Positions 49,340 through 58,071 of a stretch of DNA of 64,000 nt are shown one piece after another; position 1 is the first letter of the stretch, and every line of letters starts with the position of its first letter. The position numbers and the translations under genes were made by a program. The stretch comes from Solirubrobacterales bacterium (GTDB lineage Bacteria > Actinomycetota > Thermoleophilia > Solirubrobacterales > Solirubrobacteraceae): contig CANJIV010000004.1 of the NCBI GenBank assembly GCA_947474595.1, positions 84,732 through 148,731 of the forward strand, written 5' to 3'. The notes under the pieces were generated by a model. It was not told the origin of the DNA. It was given only the letters and a program-made list of their open reading frames with translations, and ran no database searches.

Positions 49340-50161
49340 GTGGCGCGAGGCGCAAGAGAGAGTGTGGAGAAGCCGACCGGCGGCGGGGCATCCGTAGCAA
49401 CCGAGCCTGCACCGCTCGCGTTTACACGTGACCTCAGCGTTGGATACGGCGGACCAGCTGTCATCGTCGACGTGACTTTCAATATCTCACCAGGTGACCG
49501 CATCGGTCTCCTAGGGCCCAACGGCGGGGGCAAGTCGACGCTGCTGCGCGCGCTACTTGGAGACCTCGCGCCATCTGGCGGCGTGATCAACATAGACGCC
49601 AGCGTGGCGGCGCTCCCCCAGACCGAGCGCTCACGCCTCGACTACCCCGTCAGCGCGCTCGATGTTGCGCTAATGGGAACGCTCTCACGGCTGCCTTGGT
49701 GGCGTCGGCCGGGTCGTGCAGAGCGCCGCCAAGCCTTAGATGCGCTCGCCACCGTTGGGCTTGGAGACCTTGCCTTGCGTACGTTCGGCGAACTCTCCGG
49801 CGGCCAGCGCCAACGGGTTCTGATCGCCCGCGCGCTAGTCCAAGATGCGCGACTGCTGCTGCTCGACGAGCCGTTCTCCGGCCTCGATGCTCAAACCAGC
49901 GAACGCCTTATGACCTTGCTCGACGAACTAGCTAGTCAGGGGTGTGGGGTTATCGTGGCCACTCACGACGTCGAGCAGGTCCAGCGCTGGGACCTTGTGC
50001 TGTGCCTAAATCACCACCAGATCGCTTTTGGCCCCCCAGCGACGACCTTGACAAGCAAGGTTCTCGAAGCAACTTACGGTGGCTCAATCGTTACCGTCCC
50101 GGGCGACGGCGACGGCCCGTCACGCGTCATCCTCCCTCCACACCACCACGACCATGGCTGA
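49340..50161 (+). CDS. zinc/manganese ABC transporter ATP-binding protein (ZnuC-like)
   Basis: About 273 residues. GLLGPNGGGKSTLLRALLG is Walker A, ELSGGQRQRVLIARALV the signature, LLLLDEPFSGLD Walker B and VATHDVEQV the H-loop. GTG starts at 49304, 49340 and 49364 are in frame; 49340 avoids overlap and 49364 has GAGAGAG in front, so the true start is uncertain. It powers metal import with the fused permease and the permease at 50154, which it overlaps by eight bases. A His-rich C-terminus (PPHHHDHG) may bind zinc. Confidence 0.9.
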   Translation: MARGARESVEKPTGGGASVATEPAPLAFTRDLSVGYGGPAVIVDVTFNISPGDRIGLLGPNGGGKSTLLRALLGDLAPSGGVINIDASVAALPQTERSRLDYPVSALDVALMGTLSRLPWWRRPGRAERRQALDALATVGLGDLALRTFGELSGGQRQRVLIARALVQDARLLLLDEPFSGLDAQTSERLMTLLDELASQGCGVIVATHDVEQVQRWDLVLCLNHHQIAFGPPATTLTSKVLEATYGGSIVTVPGDGDGPSRVILPPHHHDHG

Positions 50162-51026
50162 TGGCATCCACGTCGCCGCCGCTCTAGGTTGGCTAACTGA
50201 TCCTTGGAGCCAGCCGATCATGGTGCGGGCCTTTGTAGAGGTAGCGCTTCTGGGCGTAGTGGGCGGCGCCCTAGGCTGCTGGATCGTCTTCTACGAGCTC
50301 TCCTACGGGGCAGAATCTCTTGCTCATTCGATCTTCCCCGGCCTCGTTATAGCGGCACTACTTGGACTTCCTCTACTGCTCGGCGGAGCCTTAGGAGTTC
50401 TTGTTGCTGCAGTTGCGGTATTCCTCGCCGGGCGGATTGAGAAGATCGGCCGAGACACAGCGGTCGCCGTCGTCGTAACGTCACTGTTTGCTTTGGGCGT
50501 CCTGCTCGCGCTCTCACCCGACTCTCCTCCTGGAATCAGCGGCCTCCTCTTCGGAGACATTCTCGGTGTTACCGATAGCGATCTCGCGATGGCCGCAGTA
50601 CTAGCGATAGTCGTCCTCGTCACACTGCGCCTGCTGCATGGACGACTGCTTGCTGTTGGGTTTGATAGATCCAGCGCCAAGGGCTTGGGCATCTCGGCGA
50701 CCATTGTCGACCTCGTCTTGCTGATGCTGCTTGCGCTGGCAATTCTCGTTGCGGTTCAAGGACTAGGCAACCTGCTTGTAGTCGCAGTGCTCGTCGGACC
50801 ATCGGCAACAGCGCGGTTACTAACCAATCGAATCAGCTCGATGATGGCAGTAGCGGTGGCAGTAGCCGTCGCCTCGGGCATCGGCGGTCTCTACCTCTCC
50901 TACTACGCAAAGATCGCAACAGGGGCATCGATTGCTGGCGTTATGGTCGCTGTATACCTGCTTGTGGCACTGATTAGTGGACTGCGAAATAGATCTGCCA
51001 TGACCCCCAATTCGGCAACCACCTAA
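50154..51026 (+). CDS. metal ABC transporter permease (ABC-3 family, ZnuB-like)
   Basis: 290 residues, about eight to nine helices. GGALGCWIVFYELSYGAESL (about 38-57) and HSIFPGLVIAALLGLPLLLG mark the family, and VGPSATARLLTNRISSMM is the coupling loop. ATG 50154 overlaps the ATPase gene; the open frame upstream is antisense-like coding shadow. With the N-terminal half of the fusion protein it could form a hetero-dimeric membrane channel. Confidence 0.9.
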   Translation: MADGIHVAAALGWLTDPWSQPIMVRAFVEVALLGVVGGALGCWIVFYELSYGAESLAHSIFPGLVIAALLGLPLLLGGALGVLVAAVAVFLAGRIEKIGRDTAVAVVVTSLFALGVLLALSPDSPPGISGLLFGDILGVTDSDLAMAAVLAIVVLVTLRLLHGRLLAVGFDRSSAKGLGISATIVDLVLLMLLALAILVAVQGLGNLLVVAVLVGPSATARLLTNRISSMMAVAVAVAVASGIGGLYLSYYAKIATGASIAGVMVAVYLLVALISGLRNRSAMTPNSATT

Positions 51027-51125
51027 GCGCTTGCCAGACGCCTTATGACGGACTCATATCCCACCTAGGAAGCTATCTCTAGCTAGAGATCGCAACCGGC
51101 GCCGCATTCGATCACTTATACCTCG

Positions 51126-51140
51126 TACCCTGTAAGGGTA
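51126..51140. promoter_or_regulatory. inverted repeat with -10 before dsbA-like gene
   Basis: TACCCT-GTA-AGGGTA is a perfect inverted repeat; its left arm TACCCT can act as -10 with a start near 51138. The ATG is at 51162 with AAAGGA in front. Confidence 0.4.
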
Positions 51141-51161
51141 GATCCACGCGAAAGGACCCGC

Positions 51162-51944
51162 ATGAGCAGTCGCAGCAAGCAGCAAGAGGAGGCTCGTGCC
51201 AAGCGCGAAGCTGACGAGAAGAACCGCCAGCACTCCGACAAGCGCCGTCAGCGACTCTGGCTGCTTGGTGGAACTGCACTCGTAGCGGTTGTTGTCGTAG
51301 TCGCTCTCGTGCTGGTCTCAAGTGGTGGAAAGAGTGGGGGTGGCGACTCGTCAAAGATCCAGGGCGCCACTGACATCGAAGCGATGCTCAAAGGCGTCCC
51401 CCAGCAAGGCCAAGCACTCGGTGAGACGACGGCCGCGGTCACGCTGGTCGAATACGCCGACCTCCAGTGTCCTTTCTGCAAGGAGTTTGCCGACAACGTT
51501 TTGCCTCACCTAGTCCAGGATTACGTCCGCGCCGGCAAGCTGCGGATCGTCTTGGAGCCTTTGACGTTCATCGGCCCCGACTCCGAGCGCGCGGCGCGGA
51601 TGTCTCTAGCCTCAGGACAGCAGGGCAAGCTATGGAACTACAGCGAGCTGTTCTACCGCAATCAGGGCGAGGAGAAGACCGGCTATGCCGACGATGCCTT
51701 CCTGAGAAGCATTGGCAAAGCAATTCCTGGCTTGGATTACAACAAAGCAATGGCCTCTATGGGCGATGCGTCCATTACAAAGGCTCTTGCTGGCGCTGCC
51801 GCCGAAGCCCAGCGGGCCGGATTCAACTCGACTCCATCGTTTGAGATCGGCTTGACCGGAAAGGCTGCCAAGCCACTCTCCATCTCTAAGTTGGAGCCCG
51901 ACCAGTTCAGCGCCGAGATAGACAAGCTGCTCGGAGGCAAGTGA
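51162..51944 (+). CDS. membrane-anchored DsbA-type thiol oxidoreductase
   Basis: 260 residues. A charged cytoplasmic start (SKQQEEARAKREADEKN), one membrane helix (LWLLGGTALVAVVVVVALVL, about 28-47), then a thioredoxin-fold domain with LQCPFCKEF (CPFC, about 105) and cis-Pro region NSTPSFEIG. It introduces disulfides in exported proteins. GTGA overlap with the VKOR gene gives the complete oxidising pair. This pair is typical for actinobacteria. Confidence 0.93.
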   Translation: MSSRSKQQEEARAKREADEKNRQHSDKRRQRLWLLGGTALVAVVVVVALVLVSSGGKSGGGDSSKIQGATDIEAMLKGVPQQGQALGETTAAVTLVEYADLQCPFCKEFADNVLPHLVQDYVRAGKLRIVLEPLTFIGPDSERAARMSLASGQQGKLWNYSELFYRNQGEEKTGYADDAFLRSIGKAIPGLDYNKAMASMGDASITKALAGAAAEAQRAGFNSTPSFEIGLTGKAAKPLSISKLEPDQFSAEIDKLLGGK

Positions 51945-52342
51945 GCGACAGTCTTCTAGGCCGGGTTATCGCAGGTGTCGCTACGCTCGGGGTAGCGGTT
52001 GCTGGCTACCTCGTCTATGTCCACTACGCTGGCATTGCCCCCGTCTGCACAACGGGCGGCTGCGAGAAGGTTCAGGCCTCTGCCTACGCGGAGCTGCTCG
52101 GCATACCGGTCGCCCTACTGGGACTGGTCGGCTACATAGCGATCTTGGGGTCACTAGCAGTAAGAGGAGAGTCAGGGCGGATGATTGGTGCCGGCCTAGC
52201 CTTGATCGGCTTCGGGTTCAGTGCCTACCTGACATACCTTGAACTCTTCAAGATCAACGCGATCTGCCAGTGGTGCGTTGGTAGCGCCGTACTGATGACA
52301 CTCCTGCTGATACTGACTTGGTGGAGGGCGATCCGCGCTTGA
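51941..52342 (+). CDS. vitamin K epoxide reductase family protein (disulfide recycling)
   Basis: 133 residues with four membrane helices. CTTGGCEKV (about 27-35) gives the shuttle cysteines, ELLGIPVALLGLVGYIAILG is the family core and NAICQWCVGSA has the CxxC active site facing quinone. It reoxidises the DsbA protein and passes electrons to menaquinone. GTG start overlaps dsbA. Confidence 0.93.
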   Translation: MSDSLLGRVIAGVATLGVAVAGYLVYVHYAGIAPVCTTGGCEKVQASAYAELLGIPVALLGLVGYIAILGSLAVRGESGRMIGAGLALIGFGFSAYLTYLELFKINAICQWCVGSAVLMTLLLILTWWRAIRA

Positions 52343-52354
52343 CCGCAGCCATTC

Positions 52355-52386
52355 CGCGCTGCCCGAAAGGCTTTTAGGCAGCCGCG
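52355..52386 (+). terminator. hairpin after DsbA-VKOR operon
   Basis: GCTGCC (52358-52363) and GGCAGC (52377-52382) pair, extended by C-G pairs with one bulge. It follows the VKOR stop by 13 bases. Confidence 0.5.
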
Positions 52387-52443
52387 AGGAATCATATTTC
52401 CGCACATTGCGGGCATTTGGCGGAGAGAATGTCGTGGACTGCG

Positions 52444-52553
52444 CTGATAGGATCAGGCAGGTACGAATGCCGTTCGTGGGCTTCTAATAGCTCGCGTTCG
52501 CTTGTTCGAACACCTGCCCTAGCAGGGATTCCCGTCCTCCTCGACGCTTAGGA
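52444..52553 (+). ncRNA. possible structured leader of guaB3-guaA
   Basis: In the 218-bp gap before guaB3, GGCAGGT (52456-52462) can pair with ACCTGCC (52512-52518). Inside are ACGAA/TTCGT (52463-52477) and GTTCG/CGAAC (52496-52511), making a three-way junction. CCCT/AGGG (52517-52527) would compete with the outer stem. TCCT (52538-52541) can pair with AGGA (52550-52553), the ribosome site. Folding was by eye. Confidence 0.35.
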
Positions 52554-52560
52554 TTTTGTC

Positions 52561-53751
52561 ATGGAAGTAGAGATTGGTCGCGGTAAAAAAGGCCGGCGCG
52601 CCTACGGGTTCGATGACATCGCGATCGTTCCCTCACGTCGCACGCGCGACCCAGACGACGTTGATATCAGCTGGACTCTGGGGCCCTACCGCTTCGAACT
52701 CCCCCTACTTGCCTCGGCAATGGATGGGGTTGTTTCACCTAAAACTGCCGGAGCGATCGGCCGCCTTGGAGGACTAGCAGTCCTGAACTTGGAAGGTGTC
52801 TTCACACGCTATGAGGATGCCGAACAGCAGCTTGAGCGCATCGCGACATTGCCCAAGGATGTTGCAACCCGCGAGATGCAGGAGATCTACTCCGAGCCAG
52901 TCAAGCCGGAGCTAATCGCTGCGCGGATAGCCGAGATCAAGGCTGAAGGCGTTGTCGTTGCCGCGTCACTCACCCCACAGCGGGTAAATCAGTACTACGA
53001 GCTAGCCTTGGAGGCTGGCCTCGACATCCTCGTGATCCAAGGAACAGTCGTCTCGGCCGAGCATGTCTCTGAAAGCTCCGAGCCGCTGAACCTAAAAGAG
53101 TTCATCAGCGAGCTGCCGATCCCGGTTCTCGCGGGAGGCTGCGCGAGTTACCACACCGGGCTACACCTCATGCGCACGGGCGCTGCTGGCGTTCTGGTCG
53201 GAGTAGGCCCAGGTGCCGCATGTACGACACGTGGCGTCTTGGGTATTGGCGTTCCGCAAGCCACGGCGATCGCAGATGTCGCGGCCGCACGGGCTCAGCA
53301 CATGCTCGAAACTGGTGACTACGCCCGGGTTATCGCCGACGGCGGGATGCGCACCGGTGGCGACATCGCCAAGGCGATCGCCTGCGGTGCCGATGCAGTG
53401 ATGATCGGTTCGCCACTAGCCCGCGCCTACGAGGCCCCAGGCCATGGCTACCACTGGGGCATGGCCACCTTCCACCCCACCCTGCCCCGTGGTGCGCGTG
53501 TTGCCACGACCCAGAACGGCACGCTCGAAGAGATCGTCACCGGTCCCGCACGCGAGAACGACGGCACGTTTAACTTGATGGGTGGCCTACGCACATCTAT
53601 GGCGACTTGCGGATATAAGGACATGGCCGAGTTCAATCGTGCCGAGCTGATGGTCGCTCCATCGCTTCAAACCGAGGGCAAACAGCTCCAGCGCGACCAG
53701 CAGGTCGGGATGGGCTCCAGCGGTAAGGCGGCGGTCCTCGTCAATGAGTGA
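52561..53751 (+). CDS. guaB3: GuaB3-family IMP dehydrogenase-related protein
   Basis: 396 residues, TIM barrel without CBS domains. [20 protein letters not shown] starts the GuaB3 group, SAMDGVVSP and [20 protein letters not shown] hold the IMP-binding loop and catalytic Cys-Thr-Thr, and [20 protein letters not shown] the phosphate loop. The group is found beside guaB or guaA in actinobacteria; a GMP reductase activity has been proposed for some members, so the direction of the reaction is open. TAGGA precedes ATG. It overlaps guaA by eight bases. Confidence 0.92.
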   Translation: MEVEIGRGKKGRRAYGFDDIAIVPSRRTRDPDDVDISWTLGPYRFELPLLASAMDGVVSPKTAGAIGRLGGLAVLNLEGVFTRYEDAEQQLERIATLPKDVATREMQEIYSEPVKPELIAARIAEIKAEGVVVAASLTPQRVNQYYELALEAGLDILVIQGTVVSAEHVSESSEPLNLKEFISELPIPVLAGGCASYHTGLHLMRTGAAGVLVGVGPGAACTTRGVLGIGVPQATAIADVAAARAQHMLETGDYARVIADGGMRTGGDIAKAIACGADAVMIGSPLARAYEAPGHGYHWGMATFHPTLPRGARVATTQNGTLEEIVTGPARENDGTFNLMGGLRTSMATCGYKDMAEFNRAELMVAPSLQTEGKQLQRDQQVGMGSSGKAAVLVNE

Positions 53752-55291
53752 GGCCGCGACCGAAGAGGTCGTCGTGCTGGACTTCGGCGGGCAGTATTCG
53801 CAGTTGATCGCTCGCCGTGTCCGTGAGCTCGGCGTCTTCTCCGAGCTACTCCCCCATCATGTTGGTCCAACGGAGGTCGCTAAACGCAAACCTAAGGCCC
53901 TGATCCTCTCCGGCGGCCCGGCGTCGGTCTACGCCCCAGATGCGCCGCAGCTTGACCCCGGCCTACTGGAACTAGGGATACCGATCCTGGGAATCTGTTA
54001 CGGGATGCAGCTACTTGCGCGCGAGCTCGGGGGCCGCGTAGAGAGTGCTGAGATCGGCGAGTTCGGCCGCTCTGCCCTGACGATCATCGAGCCGGGACGG
54101 CTGCTCGCAGGGTTCCCGACCGAACAGAGCTGCTGGATGTCGCACCGCGACACTGTCTACGCCGCGCCGCCCGGCTTCACAGCCCTAGCCTCCTCGACGG
54201 CATCCCCGGTGGCTGCACTAGAGGACACCGATCGCAACATCTACGGCATTCAATTTCACCCCGAGGTTGTCCACACTCCCTACGGACAACAGATCCTTGA
54301 GCGTTTCTTGACCGAGATCGCCGGCTGTGAACGCACGTGGAGCGCGGCATCTATCGTCGATGATCAGATCGCAAAGATCCGAGCGCAAGTTGGCGATGGT
54401 CACGTTATCTGCGGGCTCTCGGGTGGCGTTGACTCTTCGGTGGCCGCCCTCTTGGTCCACAGAGCGATCGGCGACCAACTGACCTGCGTCTTCGTCGACC
54501 ATGGATTGATGCGCAAGGGCGAAGGAGCCCAAGTTATCTCTGCATTCCGTGACACCTTCAAGGTCCCGCTCGTCGCGGTCGACGCCGAGGATCGGTTTCT
54601 TGCTCGTTTGAAGGGCCAGACTGACCCAGAGACCAAGCGAAAGATCATCGGCGCAGAGTTCATCCGCGTCTTTGAGGAGGAGGCCGAGAAGCTCGATGGG
54701 GCCAAATTCCTTGTCCAAGGGACGCTCTACTCCGACGTAATTGAGTCCGGTGGAGGCACAGGTGCGGCAACGATTAAGTCACACCACAACGTCGGCGGCT
54801 TACCAGATGACCTTGAGTTTGATCTCGTAGAGCCGCTGCGAGCTCTCTTCAAAGATGAGGTCAGGGCCGTCGGAGCGCAGCTTGGGCTGCCCGATCGGCT
54901 TGTTTGGCGCCAACCGTTCCCCGGGCCCGGTCTGGCTATCCGTATCGTCGGCGGCGAGGCGACAAAGGAGAGGCTAGAGACCCTCCGCGAGGCCGACGCG
55001 ATCCTCCAAGACGAGATCCGCAAGGCCGATCTCTACCGCGACCTCTGGCAGTCATTCTGCGTTCTGCCTGATATCCGCACCGTCGGGGTCCAAGGCGACG
55101 AGCGCACCTACGGCAACGTCGTAGTGATTCGCGCTGTGACCAGCGATGACGCGATGACGGCAGACTGGGCGCGACTGCCCTACGACCTGCTTGAACAGAT
55201 CGCCTCGCGGATGATCAACGAGATCCGAGAGGTCAATCGCGTGGTGCTCGATATCACCAGCAAGCCACCCGGCACGATTGAGTGGGAGTAA
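53744..55291 (+). CDS. guaA: GMP synthase (glutamine-hydrolysing)
   Basis: 515 residues. The N-terminal class I glutamine amidotransferase has [35 protein letters not shown] (nucleophile Cys about 85) and [11 protein letters not shown] (His and Glu). The ATP-pyrophosphatase domain has [17 protein letters not shown] (P-loop), and the C-terminal dimerisation domain ends [16 protein letters not shown]. It makes GMP from XMP. Translation is coupled to guaB3. Confidence 0.97.
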   Translation: MSEAATEEVVVLDFGGQYSQLIARRVRELGVFSELLPHHVGPTEVAKRKPKALILSGGPASVYAPDAPQLDPGLLELGIPILGICYGMQLLARELGGRVESAEIGEFGRSALTIIEPGRLLAGFPTEQSCWMSHRDTVYAAPPGFTALASSTASPVAALEDTDRNIYGIQFHPEVVHTPYGQQILERFLTEIAGCERTWSAASIVDDQIAKIRAQVGDGHVICGLSGGVDSSVAALLVHRAIGDQLTCVFVDHGLMRKGEGAQVISAFRDTFKVPLVAVDAEDRFLARLKGQTDPETKRKIIGAEFIRVFEEEAEKLDGAKFLVQGTLYSDVIESGGGTGAATIKSHHNVGGLPDDLEFDLVEPLRALFKDEVRAVGAQLGLPDRLVWRQPFPGPGLAIRIVGGEATKERLETLREADAILQDEIRKADLYRDLWQSFCVLPDIRTVGVQGDERTYGNVVVIRAVTSDDAMTADWARLPYDLLEQIASRMINEIREVNRVVLDITSKPPGTIEWE

Positions 55292-55311
55292 CGCCTGAAG
55301 GTCGATTCGGG

Positions 55312-55336
55312 CAGCTAGGCCACGGCGGCCTAGCTG
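55312..55336. terminator. bidirectional hairpin after guaA
   Basis: CAGCTAGGCC (55312-55321) and GGCCTAGCTG (55327-55336) form a perfect 10-bp stem with a 5-base loop. It covers the stop codon of the convergent M23 gene, so can end both transcripts. Confidence 0.72.
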
Positions 55337-56577
55337 AGACCGTCCCAAGCTTTTAAGCTTGGAAGCGGGTCAAATGCCCGACTGTCGTCGTACCAGTTGC
55401 CACCGTGGTGTAACTCTAGGTGCAAGTGACACGCGGTCGAGGAGCCTGTACTGCCGACGAATCCGATTAGCTGGCCAGTCCAGACGATCTCGCCTAGTTT
55501 CGGCAACGGGGTGTCGCGCATGTGGTAGTAGACGTAGATCACGTCAGTGCCTAAGCCGTCGATGACAACGGTGTTACCACCGCCACCGTTCTCCATATCC
55601 GAGGCGATTACCTTGCCGCCCCTAGCTGCCACCAGCGGGGTCCCGCACGGCGAGAGGACATCTTGGCCTCCGTGGTTGCGTCCGCCGCCAAAGCTGTTGG
55701 TAAACGTGCCGTAGTCATGAGGACCACGCACGGGAAAGATATGTTGGAGAAATCTAAAGCTCAGTTTTGGCGAAGCCGCCGAATCAGTTGCACGGGCGGC
55801 CTTGACCCCACCGGTCCCCTGATCTCCAGTAGGTGCCGCAGGGGGGGTCAGTTGATCGCCAGCGACAACACGAAAGCGGTATTGGCCGTCCGGCGCTACG
55901 GCGCCGCGCTGATCCCTACCGTTCCATGTAACGGTCCTTGTAACGCCCGGCTCTACAACGCCCGGCTGCCACGTCCTCACCAGCTCGCCACTCTTGACTC
56001 TCACCAAGCCAACGCTCAACTTTGCTGGGGCGCCAGGCTGTAAGAGATAGGTGAGCACAGCCTTGTTCTTGCCGCCAAAGAGGACCGTCTTGGTCGATAT
56101 CCTGGCCTCAACCGCGCCACTTCCAGAAGCAGGCGGCGGTTTACGGTCGATCGTTAGTGTGAGCTTGTCGGTGCTAAAGAGTCCATCGCTATTGGCGGCC
56201 ACGATCGGGCCAGAGCGCGCATTGGTCGGCACGAACACGGTCAGAGTGACGTTGGACCGGGTGCCAGCGCTCGTAGGTGTCCTCACAGAAGCGGTGACGT
56301 CGTCGATCGCAGATGAGCCGCCAGTGAAAGTAATCGTCTTGACAGTCGCGAGTTCGGCCCCCGTGATCCGCACCAAACTGCCAGGACGGGCAACGTCGAT
56401 GCCCGCGCAGCCGCGCAGGCACTCGACCGCGCTCAGCGCTGGCGGGAGGGATGAAAGCGTCCCTCCTGTACCGGTGGCCGCACCAGAGTCAGCCGGCAAA
56501 GAGAGCGCGACGGCGCATGAGGTAGCGGCGATCAAGCTAAATGACAAGCTGCGACGCCAGACGAAATCCGCGATCAC
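55330..56577 (-). CDS. secreted M23 peptidase with IPT/TIG-like and FlgD-like Ig domains
   Basis: 415 residues. Signal peptide at about 8-33; IPT/TIG-like region (VRITGAELATVKTITFTGGS, about 67-86 onward); an Ig-like domain typical of FlgD (TVTWNGRDQRGAVAPDGQYR, about 223-242); C-terminal LytM domain with RNHGGQDV (HxxxD) and CHLHLELHHGG (HxH). It cleaves peptidoglycan cross-links or stems, or activates amidases. Start is GTG with GGAGG in front. It ends facing guaA with a shared hairpin. Confidence 0.88.
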   Translation of the reverse strand: MIADFVWRRSLSFSLIAATSCAVALSLPADSGAATGTGGTLSSLPPALSAVECLRGCAGIDVARPGSLVRITGAELATVKTITFTGGSSAIDDVTASVRTPTSAGTRSNVTLTVFVPTNARSGPIVAANSDGLFSTDKLTLTIDRKPPPASGSGAVEARISTKTVLFGGKNKAVLTYLLQPGAPAKLSVGLVRVKSGELVRTWQPGVVEPGVTRTVTWNGRDQRGAVAPDGQYRFRVVAGDQLTPPAAPTGDQGTGGVKAARATDSAASPKLSFRFLQHIFPVRGPHDYGTFTNSFGGGRNHGGQDVLSPCGTPLVAARGGKVIASDMENGGGGNTVVIDGLGTDVIYVYYHMRDTPLPKLGEIVWTGQLIGFVGSTGSSTACHLHLELHHGGNWYDDSRAFDPLPSLKAWDGLS

Positions 56578-56797
56578 CTATAAACCTCCACATTTGTCTG
56601 CCTACGAGGTGAGCTGACGGGCTCGCGCAGTTGCGTCTGCGCTACCAGGCTCTTGGCCCGGATTCGCCCCTAGGTCACACAGCGCGACCCGATGGTTCCC
56701 CCGTTCCAGCCATCCCTTGCGGTCGGGACAGCCAGACTCGGCAAGCTTTGAATCAGAGACGAAAGGATACCAGCAGACCCCGTCGGCTCACTTGCCC

Positions 56798-56803
56798 TAT
56801 GAT
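56798..56803 (+). promoter_or_regulatory. -10 element of rplM-rpsI
   Basis: TATGAT with a predicted start near 56810 and a 35-base leader. The rest of the 267-bp gap after the M23 gene start (56578-56844) shows no gene. No clear Shine-Dalgarno stands before the rplM ATG; a T6 run does. Confidence 0.5.
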
Positions 56804-56844
56804 TCGCCACCGCCGCGCGAGAACCAGCGTGGCATTTTTTCGCT

Positions 56845-57300
56845 ATGAAATACGCATCCGTCGCCTCCAAAACCTACGTCGCAACTCCGACCGACCGTGA
56901 TCGGGCGTGGGTCGTCGTGGATGCAGAGGGTAAAACCCTAGGTCGCTTGGCAACTCAGCTGGCCGACATCCTGCGCGGCAAGCACAAGCCGACCTATACG
57001 CCACACATCGATACGGGTGACTTCGTGGTGGTAATCAACGCCGAAAAGATCTCTGTTACGGGCAAGAAGCGCGCAGAGAAGCGCTACTACCGCCACTCCG
57101 GCTATCCCGGTGGCCTACGCTCGCGGACACTCGCCGAGATGCTCGAACGTCGCCCCGAAGAGGTCATCCGTCTTGCAGTTAAGGGGATGGTCCCGCGGAC
57201 CCGCCTCGGCCGTCAGCAGCTAACAAAACTTAAGGTTTACGCAGGGCCCGAGCACCCGCACACCGCCCAGAAGCCCGCAACGCTGGAGATCACCACCTGA
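56845..57300 (+). CDS. rplM: 50S ribosomal protein L13
   Basis: 151 residues, full-length L13. [20 protein letters not shown] (about 19-38), [20 protein letters not shown] and [20 protein letters not shown] are signature blocks; [20 protein letters not shown] closes the domain. It binds 23S rRNA early in 50S assembly. Its stop overlaps the rpsI start by one base (TGATG). Confidence 0.98.
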   Translation: MKYASVASKTYVATPTDRDRAWVVVDAEGKTLGRLATQLADILRGKHKPTYTPHIDTGDFVVVINAEKISVTGKKRAEKRYYRHSGYPGGLRSRTLAEMLERRPEEVIRLAVKGMVPRTRLGRQQLTKLKVYAGPEHPHTAQKPATLEITT

Positions 57301-58061
57301 TGGCCGAAGAGTCAACCACGCCCGAGCAGCCCGACGCAGCTGAAGAAGCGATAGTCGAAGCGATTGTTGAAGAAGCGATAGTCGAAGCGATTGTTGAAGA
57401 AGCGATAGTCGAAGCGATCGTTGAAGAAGCGATAGTCGAAGCAATCGTCGAAGAAACGATCGAAGAGGCCGAGGCTCCGCGCGTCAAGCCCGCTATTCCT
57501 GGCGCCGATCTCGAGGTTGACCTCGTTGCAGAGGGCGCCGATCCACTTGCTAGAGGTGGCCGCGAGGCAGGCGAGCGTGGATACGACGAGAGCGTCGATG
57601 ATTCAGATTCAGATTCAGAAGGAGTAGTTCAAGAGCCCGAAGCTGCCCCTCAAGCTGTAATTGACCTCGCCGCTGGGGCGCGCTACCGAGCCACCGGCAA
57701 GCGTAAGACTGCCGTGGCACGCGTAATTCTCAAACCCGGCACGGGCGTCTACATCGTCAACGGCAAAGACCTAGATACCTACTTCCCCCGCGACGTACTC
57801 CAACGCACCATCCGTCAGCCCCTTGAGACGGTCGGCTACGAGGATCGCATGGACGTAGTTGCCACGCTTCACGGCGGCGGCGTATCGGCCCAGGCAGACG
57901 CGCTGCGCCACGGTGTGTCAAAGGCCCTACTAGAGGCCGATCCAAACCTTCGCGGAGATCTCAAACGACGCGGGTTCCTAACCCGCGATGCTCGTGTCAA
58001 GGAACGTAAGAAGGCCGGCCTCAAGAAGGCCCGTAAGCGTCCGCAGTTCTCCAAGCGCTAG
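57300..58061 (+). CDS. rpsI: 30S ribosomal protein S9 with long acidic repetitive N-terminal extension
   Basis: 253 residues, about twice the usual S9. The conserved S9 domain is the last 125 residues: YRATGKRKTAVARVILKPGT (about 129-148) to KAGLKKARKRPQFSKR, including the C-terminal Lys-Arg that reaches the tRNA anticodon loop. The first 127 residues are acidic: four copies of a nine-residue unit EAIVEAIVE (residues 16-51), then a Pro/Gly-rich linker and a DSDSDSEG tract (about 101-108). Short acidic extensions are known in actinobacterial S9; this length and the perfect repeat are unusual. ATG overlaps rplM stop. Confidence 0.95.
   Translation: MAEESTTPEQPDAAEEAIVEAIVEEAIVEAIVEEAIVEAIVEEAIVEAIVEETIEEAEAPRVKPAIPGADLEVDLVAEGADPLARGGREAGERGYDESVDDSDSDSEGVVQEPEAAPQAVIDLAAGARYRATGKRKTAVARVILKPGTGVYIVNGKDLDTYFPRDVLQRTIRQPLETVGYEDRMDVVATLHGGGVSAQADALRHGVSKALLEADPNLRGDLKRRGFLTRDARVKERKKAGLKKARKRPQFSKR
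57345..57452 (+). repeat. four tandem 27-bp repeats inside rpsI
   Basis: Units at 57345, 57372, 57399 and 57426. The first two are identical, the third has one change and the fourth a few synonymous changes. All keep the nine-residue frame. Confidence 0.9.
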
Positions 58062-58071
58062 GCCCTACGAC

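Noticed and set aside
57345..57452. Possible CRISPR-like repeat array
   Set aside because: Repeats are contiguous with no spacers and keep a protein frame; they are coding repeats of rpsI.
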